A stretch of DNA of 64,000 nucleotides from Dichetophora obliterata. Lineage: Eukaryota; Arthropoda; Insecta; Diptera; Sciomyzidae. The stretch lies in the NCBI GenBank assembly GCA_963920525.1, contig OY986436.1:13219467-13283466 (forward strand), in the 5' to 3' direction. Every line of letters begins with the position of its first letter. The stretch's first letter is position 1. The notes below the pieces were generated by a model that worked only from the letters and a program-made list of their open reading frames with translations, made no database searches and had not been told where the DNA came from. A program made the position numbers and the translations under genes. Of this stretch, positions 46,601-56,960 are shown piece by piece.

Positions 46601-47439
46601 TTTTTTTATAAATCAACGAACCAAGGCATGCGCCTTATACAAACATGTTTAAGTGGTTTACTTCAAAGAAAAGTGATAGATTACACGGTGCAACAGTCCA
46701 AAATCCCTGTGAAAATCGGCTAGTAATTGACTGAGTTATTGATGAAAACAAAATTTTGCAAAAATGCCTGCACAACTTTTTCGTGTTCTTTTGCACATTT
46801 TTTATAGGAGCACAGATAACTTAATATGATATCTTTAAAACTATACCGACGACTGATATCTATTGAAAAGTCACAAATGTAGCAAATTTATTAGGTTTTT
46901 TGCACATTTAATATTAGTTGCACACTATTTTTTATTAAATAGCAAATTTTTTTATGTGAAATGGTTTTCAAAGTGATAAAGCTGTGAGAAACAAAACGTC
47001 AAATGAAGAAGCAAAACTACATATTCCGGACATAAGTTAAGCTCTCATTGCATATTGTGGTTACAATTCTAACTTGCTGTCATTTTTTTAAATGCACAAT
47101 TTTTAAAAGCTTTACTTAAGAGATGCATTTTGTTTTTGTGAACTTTTTTTCTCGCGAATAATCCAACAGCAGGTTGCGCTGACGAACATTTTACCTACAA
47201 TCTCTTTGCTTTCTATGCTCTTTGCATTCTCTTAAGTTAAACTTTTAAAAAATCGAAACATTTAAATAAGAAGAAGTGGAAGAAGTAAGAACTACAACAA
47301 TATACAATGAGAGCTTTTCTTATGTAAAAAATGGTTTGTTTGTTTAATTGACTTTTGTTTATCACGTCTTTATAACTTTGAAATATTTTATATGAAAAAA
47401 TTTCAAGTTTTATATAAATCGTGAGCAACTAAAATTAAA

Positions 47440-49004
47440 ATGTGTGACAAACGTCATAAATGTTGCTACATTTGTGGCTTATTTGCAGACCTCAGTCATC
47501 GGTGTAATTTTAAAAACAATTTTGGAGCGGTGGAAGTATACAACAAACTCTTTTATCGCTCTTATAATACCAGTCGCTGGTACGAGCCAGAATTTATTTG
47601 TGAATATTGCTGTAGAACAATAAAAAAATGTAAAGTTCAACCTTCAGCCGCTTTACCTTTTTCTGAGGCTATGACTTGGCATCATCAGCCATATCATAAA
47701 CCTGATGATTGCTACTTTTGTCAGGCCAATGTTTCAGGTCACAGTTTTAAAACTCGTAAAAACATAACGTATGCATATGTTGTAACTGTTACTAAACCAA
47801 TATCTTGGGATGATTAAGTTCCAATAACGAGCAAATCTACTGTTGCAACTAAAAAAGATTAAAAACAAGAAGAGTTCCTTCCATCCAGATCAACGACAAC
47901 GGAGCGACATTTTATTTCAAAAGCAGATTTCGATGATCTTGTACGCGATTTACAATTGTTCAAACGACAATCAGAAATACTTGCGTCGCTATTAAAGCAG
48001 TGGAATATGGTGGAAAAAGATTTTCTTGTAACTTCTGGTAGGAGAGGTGATCGGACTTTGCTACTTGAAGAATGTTTTATAAATTTTTTTAACGTTCATT
48101 CCTTTTAACTGCAGCATCCCAACTCTTTGGCTTGTTTTGTGGAATATTTAAAATAGAAAGTGACGCAACTCCAAGATCTGAATGCTTTTTTGCAGCTTTT
48201 TCAGCATACTTTTCCCAAATTCATCATTATCTGGCCAAATGATGGCTCTAGTAAAAGTATATATTTATTTAAAAAAATTATTTTTGTACTCCTTTATATA
48301 AAATCGACATTGTAATATCTAGGTTTAAAAGCTGTTATATTGCACAACGAAAATCAGCTACCATAAGTTTCAATCGAGTGCGCGACTAACTTTAAAGAAA
48401 CCTACAATGTGATTGAAAAAATACTCCGTTTCGTCAACTATGCCACTCATAAATGGAAAATCGTCGCTGACTTAAAAGTGTTGACGATTTTATTTGGTAT
48501 GCAAGGAGGACACACAAAACTATTTTTGTGAGTCGCGCACCGAATCGTTATGATCGAAAAGAATGGCCACCTCGTGAGTTGCATCTAATAGGGCAGAAAA
48601 ATGTTTTAAACGTTTAAACAAAAAAGCCGAGAATGTTATTCTGCCACCACTGCATCTCCAGCTGGGATACATGAAAAAATTTGTAAAAAAGTGTATATAA
48701 ACGGCCTTCGCTATTTCCCATCTTAAGACGGTGTTCCCAAAACTAAGTGAAGCGAAAATAAAAGGAGGTATTAATTTTTTCTTTCCATATATTGTTTTAT
48801 TTTCAAAATTTCGTTTGATTAAATTTAGGTATTTTCATTGGACCTCAAATTCATAAAATTTTAAGCGATGTGTATTTTATGAACAAGCTTAGTTTGGTTG
48901 AAAAACGTGAATTGAAGAGTTTTGTTGCACTATGCGATAATTTTCTTGGAAATCATTGAAGCGAAGACTACGTTACTGTTGTAAACGAATTTTTAAATGC
49001 GTGT
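47440..49004 (+). pseudogene. E2 protein, N-terminal and central parts
   Basis: ATG 47440 opens 125 codons with Cys pairs: CCYICG (about residue 8), CEYCC and CYFCQ, plus WHHQPYHKPDD, a pattern suggesting a zinc-binding N-terminus. TAA at 47815 interrupts, and the same frame continues FDDLVRDLQLFKRQSEIL to 48108. After a TTTAACTGCAG acceptor at about 48120 comes a degraded block with ...WPNDGSS, where the family's first Asp block (FIDSSK) would fall. After a second probable intron (to 48322) follow GLKAVILHNENQ, KWKIVADLKVLTILFGMQGG (second Asp), then PPLHLQLGYMKKFVKK, FPKLSEAKIKGG, an intron (about 48768-48828), and IFIGPQIHKILSD to NFLGNH and VVNEFLNACN at about 49004. Several stops and shifts. 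I recall this as an uncharacterised arthropod transposon-type protein; superfamily not assigned. Confidence 0.75.
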
Positions 49005-49092
49005 AACGGTGACTCGTTACAAAGTTGCACCCCGCTCCCTACGCCACTACTCTACTACACCACTGTGCATTCAACTCAACCAACAGCCATAC

Positions 49093-49112
49093 CCACACAC
49101 ACACACACATAC
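49093..49112 (+). repeat. (CA)n microsatellite
   Basis: ACACACACACACACAC run of about eight units. Confidence 0.9.
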
Positions 49113-49417
49113 AGCCAGCACATTCTACGTAGCCAACAGCCGAGTCTACGTAAACCACACGCAACAGCCAGACACGATTTAATTCCCAGAAGGTTTCTAG
49201 CGACATATGAATAAGTAAGGCGCATTGTGACAGACTTCGACACGGCTCGAGAGCGTAGTGCTTTGTTCCGTCGCTTACTTGTTGAAAACGATAACAAGTC
49301 CGTTGATTCAAAACGAGCTATCGCAAGGTGGCTCGTATTAATACATTTATAGCATCTTTAGGTAAAACGTAGCCTTCGTCTTAAGCTTAGTTCGTTTTCC
49401 GACGATATCGGACAAAA

Positions 49418-50015
49418 TTGGCTTGATGTATTTTTTCCTTGCGTCGTCGTCCACTGTTACGTTGCTTACGTTGCTCAAATGCTCTTAACGTTAGTATTTG
49501 TCAAAAACATTTTTACCAGATTGTAAAAATTCATCATTTTGCGTAAAACTGACAAAAACCTTAAATATTTTATACTTTTTCTAAGCAATATTTAATAGGT
49601 GGCATCATTTTTTGCATCAGCTGTTTCGGTTGTTTTGTTTTTTTTTTTTTGACATATATGATTAATTTTTGCTGCAAATTTGATCATAGTGAAAAGTTTT
49701 GTGAACATTAATAATTAAAATGTTTTCCGCGATCGCTTTATATAATTTCAATGAATCGGATGCAAAGCAGGCAAGGCAGGCAAATCTGCAAAGCAGGTAA
49801 AACTCCAAGATCCAATCCGACTCCAAATTGCTTGCTTGTGGTTTTTTGTGTGCTAAATGTAAATTAATTGATTCTAAATTCTTGCATTTGTTAATAAAAT
49901 AATACTTACGATTATTTTCAGCAACTTCCATGTCAACAAATTTCTAAACGATAAGAAAATTTTCATCGTCTATATTTGACGTTTTGTTTCAAATTTTTTT
50001 AATACATCAAGCCAA
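49418..50015. mobile_element. Putative small TIR element
   Basis: TTGGCTTGATGTATT at the left and AATACATCAAGCCAA at the right are exact 15-bp inverses, about 600 bp apart, in AT-rich DNA. Flanking AAAA/TTTT runs prevent defining a target duplication. No coding. Confidence 0.5.
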
Positions 50016-50174
50016 ATTTTCACTACAGTTACGTTGTCGTTCATTTCTGAATCAGCTGTTCACGTTGGGCTAAGAAATTATTTTTACATCAAGCGAAAAC
50101 AGCTGACATTCGGCTTTTGAGCGAAGCCTTCGTGAAATGCACGTTACGTTCGTTTTACAGAAAGATGCTATTAG

Positions 50175-50312
50175 TGCATTATTCTGTATCACGAACAAGC
50201 ACACCAACGATGAGAAAGACACGAGAAGCAATACAATTTTGTATGGAAGAAAGTATTGCTTCTCGTGTCTTTCTCATCGTTGGTGTGCTTCTTCGTGATA
50301 CAGAATAATGCA
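50175..50312. repeat. 60-bp near-perfect hairpin
   Basis: Bases 50175-50234 and 50253-50312 are inverse with a single mismatch, separated by an 18-base loop. The stem includes AGCACACCAACGATGAGAAA. It lies directly before the GGCTTCGG tandem array. Could be a tiny recent inverted duplication, a foldback remnant or a small-RNA precursor; the sequence alone cannot separate these. Confidence 0.95.
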
Positions 50313-50339
50313 GTTAGTTTTTAAGTATTGTAAGCAGTA

Positions 50340-51072
50340 GTTAGTGAGCTCATCACGTTGGCTTCGGCCGATCGGGAGTCTCGTTTTTTTTTGCATACTT
50401 ATTAAGTAGTTAGTGGGCTCATCACGTTGGCTTCGGCCAATCGGGAGTCCACAACACAATCATTCTCTCTCGGCTCATCACGTTGGCTTCGGCCAATTGG
50501 GAGTCTCGTTTTTTTCATACTTATTAATTAGTTAGTGGGCTCATTACGTTGGCTTCGGCCGATCGGGAGTCCACAATAAAATCATTCTCTCTCGGCTCAT
50601 AACGTTTGCTTCGGCCAATCGGGAGTCTCGTTTTTTTCATACTTATAAATTAGTTAGTGGGCTCATCACGTTGGCTTCGGCCGATCGGGAGTCCACAACA
50701 AAATCATTCTCTCTCGGCTCATCACGTCGGCTTCGGTCGGTCGGGAGTCCATAGTAGTTAGTAGGACCACCGCGCCGGCTTCGGTCGGTCGGTAGTCCAC
50801 CGTAGTTAGTGGGACCATCACGTCGGCTTCGGTCGGTCGGGTGTCACAACATTTTTTTTCTATTTTAATTAGCTCGTGGCACCATCACGTCGGCTTCGGT
50901 CGGTCGGGCGTCCACAACAAAATTCGCTTCTGGGACCATCACGTTGGCTTCGGCCGATCGGGAGTCTCGTATTTTTTTTTTTTAATTATCTAGTGGTGCC
51001 ATCACGTCGGCTTCGGTCGGTCGGGCGCCCACAATAAACATTCTCTTTCGTCAATCACGTCGGCTTTTGTCA
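50340..51072 (+). repeat. GGCTTCGG tandem array, ~13 units
   Basis: The core ATCACGTTGGCTTCGGCCGA followed by TCGGGAGTC is repeated about 13 times. In the first part the spacing alternates between about 55 and 68 bp (two spacer types: TCCACAACAAAATCATTCTC and TCTCGTTTTTTTCATACTTA). From about 50730 the core shifts to GTCGGCTTCGGTCGGTCGGG with shorter spacers. GC-richer than the window. No coding. Confidence 0.9.
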
Positions 51073-51284
51073 AACGATAGCCCGACGTACAGAGATATAC
51101 TTAGGAATTCTATTATATGTATATTACTTTATTGTTATTACCCTATCGTTAAAATAAATACCAAGGTGCTTCATGACATATACAGACATTTGTAAAAATA
51201 TATATATATATATATAGTACACTATACAAATTATATAATACAAAATATTAAACAACGCAGCGTAGTCGGGTCTTGGCGAAGTCG

Positions 51285-51402
51285 TTGTCACACTGAACAT
51301 CACTGAACGTCACCGAACACCGAATAAACACCGATACACACCGAACATCTCCGAACTTCAGCGAACACCGAAAATCACCGAACCTCACCGAACACCGCAT
51401 AT
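51285..51402 (+). repeat. CACCGAAC-type short tandem array
   Basis: Around ten imperfect copies of CACCGAACAT / CACTGAACGT words at about 10-18 bp spacing. Confidence 0.8.
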
Positions 51403-51559
51403 AATCGAACCAGCGTCGGCAGATTCATTCACGACTGTATATTTATCGTTCGTATTCCTAAGATATTGTGTATTGTAAGAAAGACTTACTCATATGATTA
51501 CACTAAGAGAAAAATATACATAATATTGTATACACTGCTAAAAATTTAAGATTTAACAA

Positions 51560-51783
51560 TAAAGCAGAAAAATATCATCTGAGCACTAAAATCAACAAGT
51601 CTTCTTATTTAGACTTCTTCCCAAATAACCTGGGCCAGTTCAGCGATAAACAAGGGAAACATTTTCACCAAGAAATGACAAAAATTGAAAAGTGCTTCGA
51701 AGGAAAAAATAAAATAAAAATGATATCAGAATATTGTTGGTCACTGAAACGAGATACTGATGATGCTGAGTTAAGAAAGTAAC
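51560..51783 (+). pseudogene. E2 protein, C-terminal part
   Basis: The frame ...YLDFFPNNLGQFSDKQGKHF continues HQEMTKIEKCFEGK...MISEYCWSLKRD and ends at TAA 51781-51783. It aligns with the E1 relic (MSLKIHF ... RRFHQ) and with the recalled family end HLDFFP..LG..S.EQGERFHQ...DYCW. In this copy the Glu of GERFHQ is Lys (GKHFHQ), so if that Glu is catalytic it is lost. Open without a break for about 70 codons, better kept than the central part. Confidence 0.8.
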
Positions 51784-52570
51784 GTTCAAGCAAACGTTTT
51801 TGAGTTTAATGGTCAAAAAATTTTTTTTTCTGTTAAAAACTTGACTTCATGAAAAGGTTTATCACTCAGTCAATTACTTATCGATTTTTTTAAAGAATAT
51901 CGCGTTTTTTATTATAAACATACTTTTTAAAAAAATTCACATAAAGCATACTTCTCATATAAAAAATCCAAAAATCGCCAAAATTGAAAAAAATCAATAA
52001 TATTAAAAAAAATTGTGTTTGCCGAACAAAAACAAACAGATTTTTTTATTTTTTCTTAAATAAATTGTATATATTTTAAAGGGTCTATTTTTCCCTTTCT
52101 TGAATCCGGTCAAAAACAAGAAAAAGATTGATTATCAACTTAGTTACAGGCTTATAAGTACGGAAAGGTACCTAAAACCGGTTTTTTAACGGTAAGTCAA
52201 GATTTTGCGGGTGTTTGGCAAATTTCTTATATGCAGTCTTGTTATACTCAACAAGACCTACAACAAAAACAATAACACTTCCCAGGGATTTTAACTTCAT
52301 TCAAATTTGTAGCACTGTGTTATATAGAGGAATTGATTGGAACCATACGTGAATTTTTGACTAGGCGAAACAAACGTAAAGAATAATTTGAATTATTATA
52401 AATTAGATAATATAAACAAATAGAATAATTAAAAAAAAAGATATTAAAACCCCACCGAAATTTTTTTCTGGGTGAGCGCATGCTGCTTGCACTTCACAGC
52501 CTCACCTTTGAAATGATGCAAGTCGAATCCAAACTTGAGTTAAAGAAAACTAAATGGACCAACAATAGAA

Positions 52571-52845
52571 ATGAGGGTTGCAGAACAGCTCTTGAAACAC
52601 TTAAGCGACAAATGTAGCTGTCAGAAATGGATGTTTCCGCAATTTTACAAAATTCTTGAAATGGTTGCTACTTTGCCCTGTAGTACAGCTTCCATTAAAT
52701 TTTTGCACATTAAAGTTTTTGAAAAATTGGATTCGAAATGCCACTGGAACGGAACGCCTCACTGCTTTAGTGCTATTAAATACTCAAAAGGATATTTCTG
52801 TGAAGAAGGAAACTGTTATCAACAAATTGACTTAGCGCTCTACAC
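52571..52845 (+). pseudogene. hAT transposase C-terminal (dimerisation) relic
   Basis: The reading QKWMFPQFYKILEMVATLPC then STAS leads, after a frameshift near 52700, to RNATGTERLTALVLLNTQKD. It ends VINKLT*. These are the last blocks of hAT transposases of the zinc-finger-MYM/DUF4371-like kind (typically LPCSTAS.ERSFS...RL..L.L..IH). Only the end of the protein is present, and the ERSFS-type block is damaged. Element ends were not identified. The open frame beyond 52850 is hydrophobic noise. Confidence 0.7.
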
Positions 52846-53482
52846 AATTTGCTTCGTTCCTACAACTATGTATAAATATGTTTATCTTTTTAAAATATCT
52901 GTTTTCATTGCTTTACTTAACCAAATAGTTATCGTCCTGCTCAAAACCGAGCTATTGAATGTATTTGTACCGAGTATTTGTATGTTAAGAATTAAAATAA
53001 ATAAAATTTTATTATTGAAATAATATTGAAATAAATAAAGAAGCATCTAGAACAGATGGCAACCTTGGTAGAGTTGATGGCGGTGATCTATAAAAAAAAT
53101 GGCCTACTGCTTTAAAATGTCATACGATTAGCAGGCATACAATTTATAAGAATGAATTCCAAAATCTGCACATTCATATACTAATTTAAACAGTGAGTTG
53201 ATCACAGCTTAATCAATCAAAGACTACTGAAGAGGAAAATGCAGCGATTTCCGAAACAGACTGTCTAGTCAGCTAAGTGATTGACTCTACACAGAGTTGT
53301 TGTTGTTGTTGTTGCCTTCTTAAAAAAACTTACTTGATCTAAAGCTCACAATTTTAATTCAAAATTTTATTAACTTTGTTTTCTTCGAATGTTGAAATTG
53401 GTTTAGAAATTTGGAAAGATCTTAGGCTTTCAGAAATCCCTATGGAAATGAAAAAAAAATAAAAAGGTTTTGCTTCAGTTAG

Positions 53483-53500
53483 CCCCCCCCCCCCCCCCTT
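53483..53500 (+). repeat. Poly-C run
   Basis: About 18 consecutive C, rare in this AT-rich setting; possibly of uncertain length in the assembly. Confidence 0.9.
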
Positions 53501-53772
53501 TTGAAATACCTATCTGCCGCGTTGAAAACAGCTTGTGTTACTCAAAAACAATTCAAAACTAGTCGGTTTTTTTTGGCTTCTTCTTTGATTACATTAATTT
53601 GACCACGAGTTATTTTCGTACTTCTCTTACATTTTGGTAAAGATATACCGTATTTATCACTTAATAGCAAACAATTTCTTATTTCTTTCTCTTATCTTTT
53701 TATTTGGCGGCTAAAGAGCAATAAATGTTAAGAGTAAACGCGCTTAATATTACTCTTCTGCTAGCGCTATGA

Positions 53773-54190
53773 CACAAAATGAGGGTCATTGTATCGAGGG
53801 TGAACCAAACCAATCTCAAACGATAGTATGTTACATCAATAACAAAAGTCAAAATCCCTTTTTGCTCCACTACGTCAAAAATATTTTTTACAGTGGTTTT
53901 AAATTTGACTTTTTTGGTCAAAAATGGAATTAAACAATATAAAAAATTATAAGTTAAACTTAATGCAGGGTGGTTCTTGTCTTCTGAAGCCTAAATTAAA
54001 ATTTTCCGGGGAATATTTTTTCACAAAACTTTAACCCCCTAGCTCCTTTCAGTATGGGTCAATTTGACCCTTTTTTTGGAAAAGACCCTATAAGTCAACT
54101 TTGGAGGGAGGTCAAAGGTTAAAACCCTCCAAAAAATATTCTCCAGAAAATTTCACTAGGGGTCACCGAAGGCAAATAACCTCTACGAGT
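53773..54190 (+). repeat. E3 left inverted arm
   Basis: Inverse of 56050-56469. Contains GGGTCAATTTGACCC, itself a palindrome. Confidence 0.85.
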
Positions 54191-54270
54191 TTAAGGTTTC
54201 ACATAAAAAACGGACCGAAAAGATAATACATTTATTTTTAAGCAACTATTGCATCGTGCGATAATAATAG

Positions 54271-54912
54271 CTGCGTTCCATTCGCTTCAAATAATCCAGA
54301 TTATTTTTTTTACAAGTAAAGCAAAAACAAAAATAATAATCTTATAACAAATAGGATTACTTTTGCTATCCATATAAAATTGTGATACAGCCTTTAAAAA
54401 ATTTGAAACACAGGTGTCGCACCTGTATATTTTTATGAGCTGTCATTTAATTTTTTTAATTATTTGTTTGTTTGATACAATGACTATTGGATAGCCATGA
54501 CAGCTAAATATTTTCTCACGAGATGCGACCATCGAATATTAAACAAAAGAGGAAAACAAACAGCATGTGTCACACACATTGGACGCATTCAGCGGAGCCA
54601 ACAATTGCACTTAAGTTATTTATATAATTGCATAATATTAATAATTAAATTAAATAATTTACAATTTTTCTGACGTTTAGAGTAAAACACATTCAGAGGA
54701 AAACATCGTTCACTAAGGTATCGCTACCATAACAGTTCACAACAGTTTTGAACGACACACGTTCTCATGACACCTAATAGTTATTGTATCATGATTGCTT
54801 GTTTGAATTTAATTTTGACTGCAACGGTAGTGCCCTTTACGAGTCGTTTGTCTTGCCGTTCCTTTGAGAAAATTTCTTATCGCGATTATATTAAGGCGAA
54901 AGGAACGCAGCT
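54271..54912 (+). mobile_element. MITE inside E3
   Basis: Left TAGCTGCGTTCCATTCGCTT and, inverted from the right, TAGCTGCGTTCCTTTCGCCT. Bounded by TA or ATA. No coding; 640 bp. Confidence 0.65.
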
Positions 54913-54990
54913 AATATCTCCATTTAGTAATAAATTTTTAATATTATAACGGTCCGCCGTAACGGTATAAAGCTATAATTATATTCGTAA

Positions 54991-55435
54991 TCTTCTTCTT
55001 CTACATATATAAAAGAGAGTGGCGTTAGTTACTACGCTTATAACTCAAGAACGGCTGGACCGATTTCGATGATTCATACAAATTAGAACTGGTCTCCGGC
55101 CAAACAAGAAGAATACCTTGAAGTAATTCCCGAAAAATCCCAGAAAAAAATATGAAGAAAATTCATTTTCCCATACATTTTGAACGGAGTTACTTTACGA
55201 CGCATTCTGGATAATCGATGACTTTTTCTTTTGTAGCAATTTTTTTTGTCACACATTAAAAACGAACATAATTTTAAATGGTATTTATATGGCATAAATA
55301 ATTTTGCTGGTTCCGTCAGAATTTTTCAAGTTTTAACAATTTTTTAAATATTCGACCACAATTTACACAAGCAGTATTATATTTGATTTGCGTTTGGAAA
55401 CGGGGCGTGGCAGCAAAGCTTCTGGTTTCAGCTAG
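54991..55435 (+). mobile_element. Small Helitron inside E3
   Basis: Starts TCTTCTTCTTCTACATATAT after A and ends GGTTTCAGCTAG followed by T, obeying the A/T insertion rule. The interior phrase ACGGCTGGACCGATTTCGAT is common in arthropod Helitrons as I recall them. 445 bp, no coding. Family different from copies A and B. Confidence 0.7.
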
Positions 55436-55560
55436 TACTTTATAAGTTATAGTAACAAAGTGGCTTAGCTTAGAAATTCAATTAAGTTGGAATTGAGTTA
55501 CTTATTTAAAATTGTGAAAGTGAAAGTGTCGTCGTCTTTTTTCGAAAAATTTTATTTTCA

Positions 55561-56040
55561 ATGAAGTTCTGCGAAAACTTAAAGAAATTTTGTTGTTTCT
55601 GCGGTCATTTCACACCATCTCGAAGCAGTCAAGGTCATTCCAGCTTATAACTGATTATAGCGTATGAAAAATACTATGATCAAGAATTTATATCTGATAT
55701 CCCATGGGTGCCACAAACAGTTTGCAAGAGATGCTACAAATACTTGTTGGAATGGTTACATCACAAACGCAGATCGATGCTGTTCGGTGTTCCTATGGAT
55801 TGGAATGACCCAATTGAACACGATCGCATGAACTGTTATGCATGCGTAAATCCTGTGTGTGGATTGCAGAAAAAAATATGTCGAAATTCGAATATCGAAG
55901 TGTTCCCACCGCTCAAATTCCATTGCCGCATTCTAATGACATTCTTCTAAGATGCCCTAGCCCTTTAAACATTAAAAAAATATTAAAATTACCTAACATG
56001 AAAATAAATGTATTATCTTCTTGGTTTGTATTTTATGTGT
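55561..56040 (+). pseudogene. E3 protein, N-terminal Cys region only
   Basis: From ATG 55561: CCFCGHFTPSRSS, a TAA at 55648-55650, then in the same frame YDQEFISDIPWVPQTVCKRC, YLLEWLHHKRRSMLFGVPMD and CYACVNPVCG. A frameshift near 55865 moves to FEYRSVPTAQIPLPHSND, ending in the other frame by 56040. The Cys pairs (CCFC, CKRC, CYAC) and the W-P / PMDW spacing match the E2 N-terminus (CYIC, CEYC, CYFC). The central and C-terminal parts are absent, so E3 is an internally deleted derivative. A zinc-binding DNA-recognition role is a guess from the Cys pattern. Confidence 0.75.
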
Positions 56041-56049
56041 AATTTTTTA

Positions 56050-56469
56050 CTCGTAGAGGTTGCTTGCCTTGGATGACCCCTAGTGAAATTTTCTGGAGAA
56101 TATTTTTAGGAAGGTTTTAACCTTTGACCTCCCTCCAAAGTTGACTTATAGGGTCTTTTTCAAACAAAGGGTCAAATTGACCCATACTGGAAGGAGATAG
56201 GGGGTTAAAGTGATCCCAAAAAAAAATTCCCCGGACATTTTTAATTTAGGCTTCCTAGGACAAGAACCACCCTATGTTAAGTTTAACACATAATTTTTTT
56301 ATATTTTTTGATTTCATTTTGACCCAAAAAAATTTCAATTTAAAACCACTGTAAAAAAAAAATTTGTAACGTAGTAGAGCAAAAATCGATTTGAGCTTTT
56401 GTTATTGATGTCAAATACTATCGTTTGAGATTGTTTTGGCTCACCCCCGAAAATATGTGCTGCACTGTG
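56050..56469 (-). repeat. E3 right inverted arm
   Basis: Partner of 53773-54190; ends GCACTGTG. Confidence 0.85.
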
Positions 56470-56852
56470 TAATTTATTAGCATGGCCTTATAACTTCATT
56501 GTATAACTTATATGGCGATTGCAAACTTTGAAACAACATTTCTCGAAACTTTGAAATCAGAGTTCGTCCATTCGATTCGCGGTAGCATTATGGGTATTTT
56601 TACAAAATCCATTAAAATTTTTGTATGTGATCTAAAAGAGATCTTATAAAGATAATTTTGTTCATTTCCAAATTGCTTAACTGTGCAGCGGTTTTCTGTA
56701 GTTTTTGCTCTCTACAAATTTGAGTAACTCTAGATACTAATAAACCAAAGCAAAATAAAAAGTGTTTTTGACAAAATGCTTTCTTACACCTCCACGATCC
56801 TATAAATTTCAAAAACATTTATGGTTAAAAGAGAACAGTAAGTAATTCAAGC

Positions 56853-56858
56853 TTTATT
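56853..56858 (-). promoter_or_regulatory. Candidate polyadenylation signal of the Or gene
   Basis: AATAAA on the minus strand, about 105 bp downstream of the stop. Another AATAAA (56962-56957) overlaps the stop codon and is less likely to be used. Confidence 0.4.
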
Positions 56859-56960
56859 AAGTTTCTTTAAAGTGCAAAATTCTTTAACATCAAAGTGGAT
56901 TATTAGAAATATTTTATGTTTAAAACAAAAATAATAAATTATCTGAAAAACGTCAGTTTA

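Larger units (their letters stand above)
49005..51560. mobile_element. 2.5-kb insertion splitting the E2 gene
   Basis: E-family coding stops at about 49004 and resumes at about 51560 in the same order, so all DNA between is foreign to the gene. It contains a (CA)n tract (49093-49110), a TIR-bounded block (49418-50015), a 60-bp-stem hairpin (50175-50312), a GGCTTCGG tandem array (50340-51070), (AT)n near 51200 and a CACCGAAC-type array (51290-51400). The insertion starts TGTAACGGTGAC; I cannot decide whether it is an LTR-type remnant or several separate insertions. Confidence 0.6.
46684..52319 (+). mobile_element. E2: DNA element with the fullest E-family gene
   Basis: The left end is ACACGGTGCAACAGTCC, then AAAATCCCTGTGAA. 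On the inverse strand the right end (52319) reads ACACAGTGCTACA, then AAAATCCCTGGGAA. GTAATTGACTGAGT occurs near 46725 and inversely near 51873, so the inverted arms are diverged and shifted. TTA abuts both ends. The flanks match the unbroken repeat at 4860-5010, which acts as an empty site. A multi-exon gene of the E family runs 47440-51783, interrupted by a ~2.5-kb insertion. Confidence 0.75.
53773..56469 (+). mobile_element. E3: long-TIR DNA element with E-family N-terminus
   Basis: Arms 53773-54190 and 56050-56469 are inverse with few gaps; shared words include GGGTGGTTCTTGTC / GACAAGAACCACCC-like and TTGACTTATAGGGTC. The right end GCACTGTG (56462-56469) matches the E1 and E2 ends; the left CACA (53773) is diverged. 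The interior holds a MITE (54271-54912), a Helitron (54991-55435) and an N-terminal fragment of the E-family protein (55561-55950). Flanks TGA / TAA give no clear duplication. Confidence 0.8.

Noticed and set aside
50340..51072. Repeat-spacer layout resembling a CRISPR array
   Set aside because: Eukaryotic context, spacers are themselves repeated in two alternating types, core diverges along the array, no cas genes. A minisatellite explains it.
49005..51560. Solo LTR or LTR retrotransposon (start TGTAACGG)
   Set aside because: No matching CA end with a 4-6 bp target duplication, no gag/pol reading, no second LTR.
52850..53023. Hydrophobic tail of the open frame starting 52571
   Set aside because: After the frameshift at about 52700 the real hAT reading is in another frame and stops near 52845; the tail is noise.
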